Shown: positions 35,103 through 46,734, numbered from the stretch's first letter. The stretch is 64,000 nucleotides of DNA from Bathymodiolus brooksi (GCA_963680875.1 OY804588.1:92436233-92500232); one strand, 5' to 3'. Translations and numbers: made by a program. Notes: generated from the letters alone by a model not told the origin.

Positions 35103-36089
35103 ATTCGTCTGTTAGTGGATCGACAAGCGGAATATTGTATCATTATTTTTTTTTTCTGTCTCACAATGTAAACAATATACAACCCCCGGCGATAGGGGCA
35201 TTAGGATGAGCAAACTGAATGTGTATTTTCACTTCTTAAATTGTAAATGTTCTCAATATATCCTGTAGAGCATATATCTATCAAGCCAGCAACCTTTAAT
35301 GATATATACATTTGACAACGAAGAGAGTGTGTATTATATTACGACATCTTAAACGGATATCAATCAGATTAGGGAGATAAATAGCCATTCGTAATATAGT
35401 CATATCTTATTCCGCAATTGGTTTATTATTACAATGAATGAACAGGACATTCTGATTGGTTCATTTCTTTACAATTAAATGATGTGCTATTCGTGTAAAT
35501 CGTAAAAGACATTGTCCAAAGTACTACAATACCTAATAACTTGTGTCCTGTGTACCCAATGCTGCCAGCTTCTCTGGATTGTCCATTTATGATTGTCACT
35601 TATTCTCTAAAGTTTATTTACCTAATACATCATTTATAAACCGACTATGCAGTAACTCCAGAACACATCAGACATTCAACTTAGCATCACAATAATACAA
35701 ACAATAACAACGGAAACATTTGCTGGACACGCAAGAAGATATAACACAGACTCCAAACCCATCGTTTATCTCACTTCCTTCACCTCTTTGCTTAGTCGGA
35801 AAATAGTAAATAAATATTCCTGGGTCTTTGGTTTCAGCCGACTGGGGATCAATCCTCTCCCAATTATGCACACTCCTATGTGAACACGATAAGCATTACA
35901 CAATCGAGAGCTCAAGTGGTCCATACACAAAATACATGATTGATGTTGAACATATCTTTACAAGAGTGCCTAAGTCTCTTCAATTCCAACTGATTCGTGT
36001 CATCATTCCGAATAAAAATTAAAGATGAAATCAGCAACAAAGAATAACCAAAAGGTCAACATTGAGAACAACACATGGTAAAATCTTAC

Positions 36090-36252
36090 CGACTGTTTGG
36101 GTCCCTTCAATTCTGAAGCCATCAAGTGGTACAGTGAACTGGGACATATCAAGCGCTTCAAAATTGCCAAAATCGTTTCCTAAAGTACCTAGAATACCAA
36201 AGCAAAAATGAAAAGCAACTATAATAAGTCCACAGATGAACACTCGATGCAT
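36090..36252 (-). CDS. Gene C exon 1 with signal peptide
   Basis: The ATG is at 36250-36252 on the minus strand. An in-frame TAA lies 18 bases upstream, so this is a true start rather than an internal Met. Residues 1-20, MHRVFICGLIIVAFHFCFGI, have a basic start and a long hydrophobic core: a signal peptide. Cleavage is likely near residues 18-21. The mature start is TLGNDFGNFEALDMSQFTVP followed by LDGFRIEGTQTV. The exon ends at G|GTAAGATTT, a strong donor in phase 1 (163 bases = 54 codons + 1), matching the phase of every other exon in this family. Confidence 0.8.
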
Positions 36253-36420
36253 GTTTTCAAGACACGGTAATTAATTTACCATTGTTTTCTCAAATACAAA
36301 CCGTTTAGTTCTTATTATGCATTAATGATTTTCGAAAACAAAAATATATGGAATATTTCTTCGTAATAATTAGGCACCTTTAGCTTGACATAATAAGACT
36401 ACGCATCCCCACTATACAAT
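36253..36420 (-). promoter_or_regulatory. Putative promoter region of gene C
   Basis: On the minus strand CCATATATTTTTG (about 36342-36354) lies roughly 90-100 bases before the ATG and is a plausible TATA-type element. AT-richness makes such matches frequent, so the call rests mainly on position upstream of a good first exon. Confidence 0.25.
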
Positions 36421-39400
36421 TTCTCTAATAACTTAATGATAATAATTTTAACAGTAACAGTCTTTCTTGATGATTATATTTACTATTCATGCATCGAGTG
36501 TTTCAGCGAAAATGTTGATGTCATAATGATGACAAATAACCCACAAACAGATCTAAAGGGATAACTAGAAACCAATTCTAAAAGTGAAGCAGTAAATAAG
36601 GTATGGCGTAACCAATGGACCAATTCATAAAATTAGCATCCGGTTCCGTGCCTTTTATTGCGCATGCTCAACAGTTTTTAAAATGGCGTCTAACCCAATC
36701 AGAAACCTCGTAATATACGTCTAATAATTGATATTCCGTTGAACTGGTCCATTGGTATGGAATTTACTAAATGATGCTACCGACAATAGTCCGAAACCAG
36801 ATTAAATAGATAGAACGTCAAATAAACCACACTACAGGGAATATATATAGCTAAAAATAACTAGTTAGTCTAGAGATATAAACAAATGGATGGAAATGGA
36901 TCATATTTTATTTTCAGCTATAGTTTGATGTGCTTTATTAGCCTTTAACTGTTTTTTAATATATATATTCTAGTGCCCCCATGACTATATCGGTGAACAC
37001 AACATTTTTATAAAAAAAAAACTTATTTGTGTGCAAAATAAAATCTCAAAAGTAATTATTTATCACAAGTCATACACGAAAAAAACAACCGTGCAAAATT
37101 GTACCCCGGGAGCATATTAATACAGAACTGAGCCACATGGAACATCATAGAAAGCTTTGATATTTAAAAACACATTATAAATGATATAAAGTTAAAATAC
37201 ATAAGCTATAAAAATTGGTCCTCTCGTGTCATTTATGCATAAAGACAAATACCAATTCTTACCAAAATCCTTGCATTCCCCATCTACTCATTTTACATAT
37301 TTACAGAGTTAATGATTAAATCTTAAAAAGTTTCTAACCATGATTAACCGCAGTGATTAGCGTATATGCTTCGAATGTGGTAGTTCGTGAATTCGAGTCA
37401 CGCCAAAGACAATACAATTGAAATTTGCTGTTTTTCAGCTACGCAAGCGGCATATAAGAAGTAAGAACAAAGACTTGTTCGCAAGGAACCAAGCAGAGCG
37501 ACATGGAGACATACGGACGGTTGTTGCAGTGAGCTAGCACTATACAAATTAAACTAAGTGTGTTTGTCAAGTACAAAGGAGACATCATTTCATAGAAATG
37601 TAGCTTGTTCCTGCCATGATATAGCTAAAATATTGTAACTTGGCGTTAAACAACAATCATTCAATAATTCTGATTTGTTATCATTTCATGTTTATCTTCC
37701 CTTTTCTTGATTTCTTATGTATTTCATGTGTAAATTATATTTTTAAATCTGGTGTCACAAACACAATGATCCGTGTAATCATTTATATATTAGAAACAGA
37801 ATAGGATATAATAAAACATTACATGAAATTGCATGATATTTTCGCAAAAAAAACCGATGCTCTGTTCAGTCTTTAACCTGCAGTTGTTTGTATGAGGGCT
37901 CAAGTCTTATTTACGTTATTTGTGTTTGCTTGCGCATAGTGGTGTCCAGCACACATTGTGTTGTGTTTTTAGATATTTTGTCTTCGTCTTGTGTACCCTA
38001 TGTATGTCGCCAATTTCTCTGGATTGTTCATTTTTGATTGGCCATTCGGTAGTCTCTAGCGTTTATTATTTAAGTCGTTTGCCCAAACCTTCGGTTTGTC
38101 TAACATGTATATGCATGGATTGGTACTTATATAATACAACTGACAAAATACATTTGTTATAGGTGCTGATTATTCTTGAAAGCGCTTCCGTTACAAAAAG
38201 TTGTGTTAGAGTGCTAAGTACACTGTTAGAGTTTGGAAGGATTAGTCGTTGTATAAGAAGAGGGTGGAATAAAGCTGGATACACTGCCATGTGTATTACT
38301 ATCTTATTACTAATATATTTAAATATTACAACATGATAGAAAGTCGTTAGTGAAACATAAACCTAGGCCTCTTTCAATTAAATTTGAAAGATATTTTGTC
38401 ATTGCAACCCCGTTCACAGTTGCCTAACAGGAACCCTAGGTCGCCCACGTGTCACAGTTTAGCATAATCCTACAGGACCTCACAGTGACCCGTGACCCAC
38501 TTTAGCACGTTTTACCATTTAATTCTTAAAAATGTTGATTAAATATATAATTTATTTTTATTAGATTTCATTAATATACTGCTAAATATTATTATTTCAC
38601 TTAGTTATCTTAAACGGTAAAAAGGCAGGTTGACAAAAAAACAAAAAAACAAGATGTACTCAGTTGATCATTATAGGCCAAAGAAAATACACAGTACATT
38701 TCTAGGGAAAAGAAGTATGGATGTTCGACTTGAATTCATTCGAAACAAAATACCAATTTATATATCTTAAGTGCACAACATACTGTCAATTAATATTCCC
38801 CAAAGATGCGTAATTGCGTATTAAATGTAAAATATAATTTGATTCTAATATAAGTTCGTTTACACCAACAATCTAAACATTTATTACACAAAAAAAAGGT
38901 ATCAGAACAACACTTTATGTCATTCTCCACACCAGCTTCTCGGTATGATTAGCAATGACGTGGATACATCTACCAAAAACTGAATAATGATCTTTCATTG
39001 GTCAGTTTGAATTGATATGTTGGACAAATCTAATTGGATAAGCACACAGTTCAATACCGTGTATAACATAACACAATTGTATCAATTTTAACACATGTCC
39101 TACGAAAAAGCTGATAATTTAACCAGAATCAGTTACACTTCAATAACTTCAAGTCATCACTGCATATTATTATGAACTTCCGGTCAAATAAATGTATATG
39201 GTCAAACAAAAATATGAGACATCGCAAAACCGTTACAAACCGGAAATTAGAATGCAAAATATTTATAACGTCTAAATCAATCACTTGTTTCATTCATGTA
39301 GCTGTTGTGTTTTATCAATAAAACACAATTTCAAGAATACATTCTATGTTCCAGAATATATATCCTACACAAATAAAGTTTAGCGAATCAATTTTCAGGC

Positions 39401-39430
39401 TGCTGATAAATCTCTATTTGCATACATGTA
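36421..39430. other. Intergenic between genes C and B, no gene recognised
   Basis: It holds a short inverted pair GGTATGGCGTAACCAATGGACCA (36600) / GAACTGGTCCATTGGTATGG (36738), which delimits a possible small MITE of about 165 bases, and SINE family 2 at 37350-37565. The region around 37.9-38.15 kb reads like a dispersed repeat: TCTCTGGATTGTTCATTTTTGATTGGC is matched near 35570. No exon was seen. Confidence 0.4.
37350..37565 (+). repeat. SINE family 2 copy, opposite orientation
   Basis: GTGGTAGTTCGTGAATTCGAGTCACGCC forms the tRNA-like head with B box on the left. AATTGAAATTTGCTGTTTTTCAGC, then CATACGGACGGTTGTTGCAGTGAGCTAGCACTA, close the right end. This is the reverse complement of the order at 24290-24520. 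Confidence 0.65.
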
Positions 39431-39804
39431 TAGTATGTGGCCATAAGTATTGGTAAAAATCCCTATATAATCAACCAAAATCATATTTTCAAAAAATTAT
39501 TGTGAAGTCATTTATGGATAGATTTTAACAAATTTTACATCAAAATATTCGGAATTGACTTTGATTTTCCTATATATTTCAACTAAATATAAATCCTAAA
39601 AATTAACAATCATGGAAAAATTATGCACAAATAAAAACCACTCATATAAACATAATGAGCAAATAAACAAACAAAATATAGACAGCGAATGTCTTGGTGT
39701 AAAATTTGTTAAAATCTATCCAGAAATGACTTCACAATAAATTTTTGAAAAAATATGGTTTTGGTTGATCATATAGGGATTTTATTTTCATGCGCCACAT
39801 ACTG
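39431..39804. mobile_element. 374-bp foldback MITE, TA-flanked (Tc1/mariner type)
   Basis: The left end TAGTATGTGGCCATAAGTAT...AATCCCTATATAATCAACCA and the right end, read inwards, CAGTATGTGGCGCATGAAAA...AATCCCTATATGATCAACCA pair along about 120 bases, continuing through the AGTCATTT...AGATTTTAACAAATTTTAC segments. TA dinucleotides flank both ends (39429-39430 and 39805-39806), as expected for Tc1/mariner insertion. There is no coding capacity. Confidence 0.85.
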
Positions 39805-40160
39805 TAGCTTGAAATTGCTTCATAAATCAACGAATATCAAGTGATTTCGAATGCACACTAAACAATGCCCATTTCTGGACAATGCAGAAACCGAACCAAG
39901 AAATTTTTCACACACACGTAAGATTAAAAAATGTTAGTCAAACCACCACTAGAAATGTATAACAAAAAAGACAGGGGATTGTAGACAATTAAACATATTT
40001 TACAATCTGATTACTTGATAGCTCAAAATATATACGAGACAATAGAAATTAAGACTATTTAAACTGTGCTTAGACACTAACAGAATCTTGAGAATTGAAC
40101 TGACCTTTATACAGAGACAACTATGCATATAATATATAGCTAGAAAAACAAATATAATTA

Positions 40161-40765
40161 TAGTCCGTTTGACTTCTATAAATCTTCAGAACAAAATTCT
40201 TAGAAATCCAGTTTTCAAATCAATTTTTTTTTCTAGATGTTAATTAATATATGATAAATACGAACTCTGACAATTTATTTCAAAATTGTTGGTCCATTAT
40301 TGAAAAAGTTACCCATTAGGTCTCTATGTTAATTATATTTTCTAAAGTGTAGAAATCTGGATGGAGTGAGTACAAATAGTGTAAGAGCCCAACCATCAAA
40401 ACAAAATAACAATGTATATTTCATTGTACCATGTAACATAGGACATTTAAATATTAAAAGGCTACTCATTAACTGACCATTAAGGTGACAGTCAATTGTT
40501 GATGTCCTTTAATATTTAATTGTCCTATGTCACATGGTACAGTCTGTTATTTGTACCCACTCCATCCAGATTTCTACACTTTTGAAAATACATTTAACAT
40601 AGAGACCTAATGGGTAACTTGTTTAATAATGGACTAAAAATTTTGAAATTAATTGTCAGAGTTCATGTTTATCATATATTAATAAACATCTAGAGACAAA
40701 ATTGGAATTAAAAACTGGATTTTTAAGAATTGTTTTGTGAAGATCTATAGAAGTCAAACGGACTA
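40161..40765. mobile_element. 605-bp MITE with terminal inverted repeats of about 280 bp
   Basis: The left arm starts TAGTCCGTTTGACTTCTATA and the right arm, read inwards, TAGTCCGTTTGACTTCTATA: identical for 20 bases. The pairing continues through AGTTACCCATTAGGTCTCTATGTTAA, TAGAAATCTGGATGGAGTG and ACCATGTRACATAGGAC to a small central spacer near 40460-40495. TA flanks both ends (40159-40160 and 40766-40767). Transcription through it would give an almost fully double-stranded hairpin RNA. Confidence 0.9.
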
Positions 40766-41987
40766 TACATAATTATTAAGAACTTGAAACAGAAAATTTC
40801 TTACATATTTTTGTGATTGCCAATCGATGGATTCTGTAAATTTATCACCGTAGTCACCGAGCGAACTTGATGAACCTCTTTTTGACTTTAAAAGACAAGG
40901 AATATATTCTTGTGTTTTATTTTGAAGAAATTTTCTGTTTTTAATTTCTGTTTTTGTTCTTAGCGATATGTAAATACAGTGGATTCATTGATATTCACTG
41001 GATATCAATGGTTGTACTATAGAGTAAGAATATGTAAATTAATTAGCAATGTAAATGCCATGAAAGGAAGCATTAACGAACTTCAATCTTCCAACGAATA
41101 TTGATACCAGCGTAAATAAAAATGAATCCAAACACAAAAGGTCAAGGTAAGAAAATAAGATATATCCATGTCCTACCACTCAAACATTATATATATATAA
41201 ACTTATACACAAATATATAACACAGATAACATTCCAATATTGCCGTGAAATAGCCGCCATTACTAAGAAAGGGGTTTGCCCCTATTATTTTTTAATTCGT
41301 AATTTTCGTTGCCATATATAAGGGACAACATTTTAGTTTCTTTTTCTTTATAATAGCCGAAATCTTGAAACTTTATTTATATTCTTTAATTGTTTAAAAA
41401 AGAAATTCATTTAATTAGCTCAAAACATTATGTATAAAACAATAGAAATTTAAAGCCCGATTTGTTTTTCCCCATATATTTAAAATATAAATTTCTAGTA
41501 GAACATAGATACGTCTTTCCGGGTGTATTACAAAATACTGCATTCAAACCACAAGGAACAATATTTAATAAAGATTTCAGTTACATTATCATAGAAATCA
41601 TGTTATTAACGATGTCACAAAATATAATAGAATTTGACTTCCCTACTGATGAAATTTTATACATGCTTTTAGCACACAATTTTTTCTTATTGATGTGTCA
41701 TTTCAAAAACAATTGCTCTTTATGACTTTATACATCAAATTACGATAATGGCCAACAAAACATGTTGACAACTTAGAAGACACAAATAGAAATATATTCA
41801 TGATTCATAATGTTAAGATGTGGCGAATTTCTCCAATGAAAATAAGCACGTTACCCGATATTAGTTTTTGGCCAAATATTTTCTTTAATAAAATATCAAA
41901 ACCATTAACATATTTATTCAGGCTATGACTTAAACTTGTTCAGTATTAAATGGTTTGAATGCAGATTATTATAGACAGGTAAGTTAC
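40766..41987. other. 3' flank or intron of gene B
   Basis: AT-rich with no recognised exon. On the minus strand AATAAA lies at about 41913-41918, some 70-75 bases beyond the donor of the last gene B exon. A terminal exon that reads through the GTAACTTACC donor would stop near 41925 just before it. The plus-strand frame at 41462-41725 has no support. Confidence 0.35.
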
Positions 41988-42515
41988 CATTAAAACCAGC
42001 ACCACTACTCATTCCAAATCATCCAGAAAACATGTTAGCCATTCCCATGGATCTACCAGAACTAGACATCACCGGATCACTTCCGGTATTCGTATTAGGC
42101 GATACCAGGTTGCTTCCGGCTGTTGTTCCAGCCCACATATTTGGTTCCATAAAGGCAAATTGACTAGAACCCATACCATTTGCCCCGGTTGTTCCGAAGG
42201 CTGGTGGAAACATATTTGTTCTTCCAGTAGTGCCCCCTGCCATTCCAGGAAACATAGCCGTCATTCCTGAAGCGCCGCCATTTGTTGCCATTACAGGCAT
42301 ACCTGTGGCACCATTTGTTCCCATTCCTTGGGTCATTCCACTGAAGACATTTGGACCTCCTCCAGGACCCATTCCTGGTGGTGACATACCCGCCATTCCA
42401 GGAAACATCATTCCTGATACAAGATTAGTTCCGGCGCCGGCGCCATTAACAGGAAAGCCACCAGGAATAGCACCACCAGTGCCAAAAGCACCCGAAAATG
42501 CATTCGTATTGAGAG
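41988..42515 (-). CDS. Gene B exon, 176 codons, Gly/Met-rich with MFPG repeats and an in-frame TGA
   Basis: On the minus strand acceptor AATATTTCAG| and donor TTTAATG|GTAACTT bound 528 bases, phase 1-1. The peptide starts LNTNAFSGAFGTGGAIPGGF. It then repeats MFPGMAG, GMSPPGMGPGGGPNVFSGM and MFPGMAGGTTGRTNMFPP. Near the 3' end, ANMFSG is followed by TGA (42019-42021) and then FGMSSGAGFN in the same frame up to the donor. The coding style clearly continues after the stop. Possible causes are a null allele, an assembly error, a stop used as the true end, or recoding. Gly, Met, Asn and Thr dominate; a structural extracellular role is inferred. Confidence 0.7.
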
Positions 42516-42944
42516 CTGAAATATTTTAATGTGCTTGTGAACAGACATTAACTTGTAGTAAAAACTAATTTGTTGAAAGAAAATAATTGAAAGTTGTTAA
42601 CTAGCTTGTTATAATCTAGATTTATTCTATGAAATATAAACTTACAAAGTCCAATCAATTCATTGTACCTTTTCATACAGTGAAAAGGTCCGAAAATTCT
42701 TTCAAAACAAAAAACGGACCATGCATATATCAAAACTGCAAAAATTGCACCCGAGTTTAAATAAAAATGTTGCAATTTGAAACTTAGATTGATCTTAATA
42801 TAAAGTATGAGTTTTTAAATTAACTTTTGCCATTTTCAAAAAAAGAAGAAGATACAATTAAACCTGTCTAAATAGATGCATGGGCATACCGCAATGTAAT
42901 GCTAACCGCGCTTCATATGGCTAACAGATGTAGTTTTTAAAAAA

Positions 42945-43105
42945 ATTCAGTCATATCGTGGCGATCAGTTCTATTGTTGAAGGATATTGTTATACCCGGA
43001 AAACGCCCTCCAAATGTCGCAATTCACTGATAAAAGTGTGTGTTTAAAGATGCAAATTTAAATTCAAATACCATGCGATCGCGACCACGACCCCCAACCC
43101 CCCAT
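42945..43105 (-). repeat. SINE family 1, diverged copy
   Basis: CAGTCATATCGTGGCGATCAGTTCTATTG, GTCGCAATTCACTGATAAAA and CAAATACCATGCGATCGCGACCACGAC match core and head. The TATCGAGTACACC part is deleted. It sits in the intron between the exons at 43269 and 42515. Confidence 0.65.
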
Positions 43106-43268
43106 CACATTTGACACAGTGTTTTGAATTTTAATATTAAAATATATGCATTTTTCTTAAAAAATATTTGTAGCAAGGCCAATGAGACAGGCTTAACTGT
43201 TGTTCGCTTAACAGTATATTCATTAAAATTTCGAACATGTCTTGTAAAAAATGAAAAGCTTCATTTAC

Positions 43269-43352
43269 CATTGTTTTGGCGGCCACCAGCTAAGGTAGAA
43301 CCAGTAGAAGTACCAGGAAACATTGTCATGGTTGCAGCACTACCAGCGCTCT
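43269..43352 (-). CDS. Gene B exon, 28 codons with MFPG motif
   Basis: On the minus strand ATTTTACCGATAG| and AACAATG|GTAAATG enclose 84 bases, phase 1-1, reading (x)SAGSAATMTMFPGTSTGSTL then AGGRQNN. MFPGTSTGS is very close to FPGTSSS and FPGTSAAE of gene A and to MFPGMAG of the next exon, linking the two genes. The acceptor lacks a long pyrimidine tract; the exact-triplet length supports the chosen edges. Confidence 0.65.
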
Positions 43353-43978
43353 CTATCGGTAAAATTCAATGATATGGTTATCAGGTATCAACAAAACATA
43401 TTCTTATTTTTTTCCCAAATAAAGTAAAATTGTCTTTTCAAATACTTACAGAGTAATGTTGCTTATAATGAAACTATTCATTTGTTTTAGGAAATTCGCT
43501 TAATAACAAATTTTTCACTTCTGTTGAACATTGAAATAATTTATTATCGTTTCATTTATCGATATTAGCAAATAATTCAGATTTCTCAAAATTCTTTGTA
43601 AAAATCAAATTATTTTAAATTCAAGAAAAAACAATAGATACATTGTATTTATATATATATATTTCAAAAGCGCATATAGGCTGAGGGAAAATGCCTTGCA
43701 AAGCTACAGGCAGGTGGAAATGCTACAGACCATTCTAAGATATAGCACTATATAAAGCAGGTGGTTGCCATGGAAATCAAGCAAATGTAATGAACTAACT
43801 AAAACTGCAAATAGGCGTCAAAGCATGATACTTGTATAATAATGATTTATAACTTTTTTAATCTAAATTACTAGATCAATTCTAGAACTTATCATAGAAA
43901 GTTGTGCAATAAACGTATGCTATATGATGACGTCACTCACATAGACATCGATTCGGAATATGAGATGTTGTAGTGCTG

Positions 43979-44103
43979 CTATTCTGTGACAAGGGGTTTA
44001 TCATTCATCTCAGCCATTTGTACAACTATATCATTACAATAAGGCTTAATGCAAGGGATATCAGGTGGAACAGCTATTGAGGAACTGCCGGTTGAAATCT
44101 CCA
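43979..44103 (-). CDS. Candidate gene B exon, internal or terminal (tentative)
   Basis: From the minus-strand acceptor CCCTTACCTATAG| (44104) the phase-1 frame reads (x)EISTGSSSIAVPPDIPCIKP, then YCNDIVVQMAEMNDKPLVTE, and stops at 43979-43981. As a terminal exon it would end gene B here and leave the exons at 43269 and 41988 to an alternative transcript. As an internal exon it would use the weaker phase-1 donor TTATT|GTAATG (exon end 44038). Two Cys residues are unusual for this family. Confidence 0.4.
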
Positions 44104-44628
44104 CTATAGGTAAGGGTCTTGAAGTCTTAACACTCGAGTTGTGTATCTGAACGTGAATAAACTTCATTGGTGTTGGACCTGTGGTCAGAGGTCAACGACC
44201 TAATGTTTCACTTATTCACCAATAAATGACGCCATTGTAATTTTGGTGATACCTTAAATGACTTAAATATCAATAAACCGTTACACAATGAAAAACAGAC
44301 AATACTTGAGGCATCCTAAAAACTGTCACAAATATCTATTTTCGTTTAACAAACAAGCCTTTTAAAATAAACCTACACAATTATGCAACTATAATTCCAC
44401 GATATTGCACTAAGAAATCCACACGCATTTAGACAATGCTAACTAACTGTTCTATACTAGTATTAAGCCAGTTGTACGGCTAGGGGCTTGGGATATTAAC
44501 TAAAAACGCACATTTATTTGTGAAAAAGACTCCACCCCTTCGAGACGCTAGAGCCCATTATGTTTTTCTTGTCGGAGATTAGTGTAAAGCTAGCAAATAC
44601 GAAAATGGCGTATACCAAAATAATTCAC

Positions 44629-44757
44629 CTCCTTTTATGTCGGTCACCATTTGATTCCAGTCAGCTAAACTGATACCTGATGTGCCTATGACGTTGGCAA
44701 CTGTGCTTGTATCGTTAGGAACTGAGCTTGCGCCGCTAGCAACGGTGTTTCCGCCAC
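44629..44757 (-). CDS. Gene B exon, 43 codons, Ser/Thr/Val head and L-A-D-W-N motif
   Basis: On the minus strand CTGTTTCGGCAG| and AAAGGAG|GTGAAT enclose 129 bases, phase 1-1. The peptide reads GGGNTVASGASSVPNDTSTV, then ANVIGTSG, then ISLADWNQMVTDIKG. The last 15 residues match the pattern of the exon at 45406-45486 (VRLADWNRMVNDARA): L-A-D-W-N-x-M-V-x-D. The donor GTGAAT is weaker than others, but frame and motif support it. Confidence 0.65.
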
Positions 44758-45405
44758 CTGCCGAAACAGGTATACATGTATATTTACATATATTTATTTT
44801 CAAATAAAAAAACAAAAGTTGCTAAAGTAGTGGTGTATTTACAGCATTTTATATACTACATTAAATGTTAAGCATTAATCTCGTCATTGATTTAAGCTTC
44901 GTCTGATCAAATGGCAGACATAACAAAATTAAGACCCATTCGTATTTGAAACATGCATTTAACAACAGGACACACAAATGTTGAAACAATTCTCAGTTTT
45001 TCCTTACAAAGATTCACATTTATTGAAACAAAGGTCAGTTTCCAATAAAATATTAAACTCCTGTTTTATCTCCTAGATTATTCGATTCCAGCAAACAAAA
45101 GTAATACTTCCGGTTTGAGTAAAACTTGAGAAAAAAAATAGCAGCTTATATGGATATGATGATAAAGAAAATTTGGAAATTAATTTTGTGGGTACATTTG
45201 TTACCAATATTGGAAAATCAGTCTTTGATAAACACTAGAAAAAAATGTGAAGTAAGCTAAAATAACTTTCACGTAATTCAAACATAGTTCGCTATTGTCA
45301 ACAGTAAAACTCAAGTTCTATAAAATAAATAAAACCGTTTTTTGACTACTATACTACTTTTTAAGCTAGCGCTAGAAACTAAGTAAAATTATATCAAAGA
45401 CATAC

Positions 45406-45486
45406 TTAATTGAGTCGCACGTGCATCGTTTACCATGCGGTTCCAGTCAGCCAAACGGACACTTGTTGCATTTGACACATCGCTTC
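45406..45486 (-). CDS. Gene B exon, 27 codons, L-A-D-W-N motif
   Basis: On the minus strand CATTTTGAAACAG| and CAATTAA|GTATGTC enclose 81 bases, phase 1-1, reading GSDVSNATSVRLADWNRMVN then DARATQL. The first half (Ser/Asn/Thr/Val) and the second (amphipathic, one Trp) parallel the exon at 44629-44757, so the two probably arose by exon duplication followed by growth of the Ser-rich head in the latter. A lone Trp-Asn core with hydrophobic spacing suggests a short helical contact motif (inference). Confidence 0.7.
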
Positions 45487-45707
45487 CTGTTTCAAAATGA
45501 GTAAGATGTAAATTAACCTTTGTTTTCATATATTATAATTTTAACACGTTTAATAGAGCTTATTGCAATCAGATCATGTTTTTCATTTTCGCCATTGTAA
45601 ATCATTGCGAAATATGTTAACTGTCATAATTGTACCGTTTGTGTAAAACGCAATAAAGACTTTTAAATGCAATATAAATTAATGAACTATTTTCAATTCG
45701 GATTACC

Positions 45708-45925
45708 GGAATTAGGGTTAGCGCCACTTTCAACAATATTTCAGTTTTATCGTGGCGGTCAGTTTTATTTGTGGAGGAAATCAGAATAGCCGGAGAAAAC
45801 AACCGACCTGGCGCAAATCACTGACATCACATACTGTTGTATTGAGCATACAACACCTGAGCGGAGTTCGAGCTCACATCGTTAGTTGTGATAGGCATAG
45901 ATAGCACAGGTGGTTATAAATCCAT
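45708..45925 (-). repeat. SINE family 1, nearly full copy
   Basis: TTAGGGTTAGCGCCACTTTCAACAATATTTCAG at the left, TATCGTGGCGGTCAGTTTTA, GGAGAAAACAACCGACCTGG, and the head GCGGAGTTCGAGCTCACATCG at the right. It lies in the intron upstream of exon 45406-45486. Confidence 0.8.
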
Positions 45926-46734
45926 GTAGACTGTCGTTATTAACTGCTTGAAAATACATTCTGTTTTGAAATCAACCAATGTTATGAGAAGAGAACTATG
46001 TTTTTCTAAAACGTTAGATTAAACAAATATACATAAAATGAAATGAAATGACCTCCCTTAAAAATTAGCATCATATATTTTTACAAGTGGGTTTTTCCAA
46101 TTCTTTTAAGACTTGAATGGGGAAGCTTAAGAAGTTGAAATATGTAGGCTTAAAGAAAACGTCATTGTCTATTAAAGACACCCTTTGGGGTCTGGAATAA
46201 GAATGCTAATTACATAGTCAATACAGCAGAGTTTGATCATTTATTGCAACGAACGCTTAGCGGTGTCAGCATTTCATTTTTTTGACAGATTATGGCAATT
46301 ATGATCACTGGTGCAATTAATGACCGGTTGAAAAGGTACCATAGGAAATCTTTCGCAAAAAAATATTTTGCTTAAGTTGACGTGCGTATTTAATTCTATG
46401 AGACGTCGCAAAATACTGCTGTTGCTTCGGACAAAATACGATTTATAAATTTTATGAGCTTGTTGAAGAAGCAATAATAAATGGATACCTACATATTATA
46501 TACCAAAATAAAGCGTTTTTAATACCCTTTTGAACCATAACAAGCATTTTGAAGTATACTGATACTATTTATGAAAAATGATTGCCCAAAACCCCCAAAA
46601 GTGTAATTGTTGTTATGTTCCGCGTTACATTTTAACTGGTGATGTTTGATAAAAATGCTCGATATGAATTTATTTTTCCGCGAATTCGTCCGATGTTTTT
46701 TTCGCGATCAAGAACGTCATAAAACCCGTATGAC

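Larger units (their letters stand above)
30858..36089 (-). other. Gene C intron 1
   Basis: About 5.2 kb without a recognised exon. It contains an inverted copy of the 7975-8260 repeat (31140-31455), a dispersed element spanning about 32280-32770, and a two-copy 107-bp repeat at 34889-35102. Most of the remainder is AT-rich and unassigned, including 33.0-34.8 kb and 35.1-36.0 kb. Confidence 0.45.
29340..36252 (-). other. Gene C model: signal peptide plus Ala/Arg/Gln-rich secreted protein
   Basis: This gene-level model joins exon 1 at 36090-36252, exon 2 at 30234-30857 and possibly 29340-29388. The phase-1 donor of exon 1 fits the phase-1 acceptor of exon 2. The product would be exported, then continue with a strongly basic Ala/Arg/Gln head and a Gly/Thr/Ile tail. 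The intron of about 5.2 kb contains dispersed repeats only. Further exons to the left of 29 kb are possible but none was recognised. Gene C faces gene A and lies downstream of gene B on the same strand. Confidence 0.55.
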
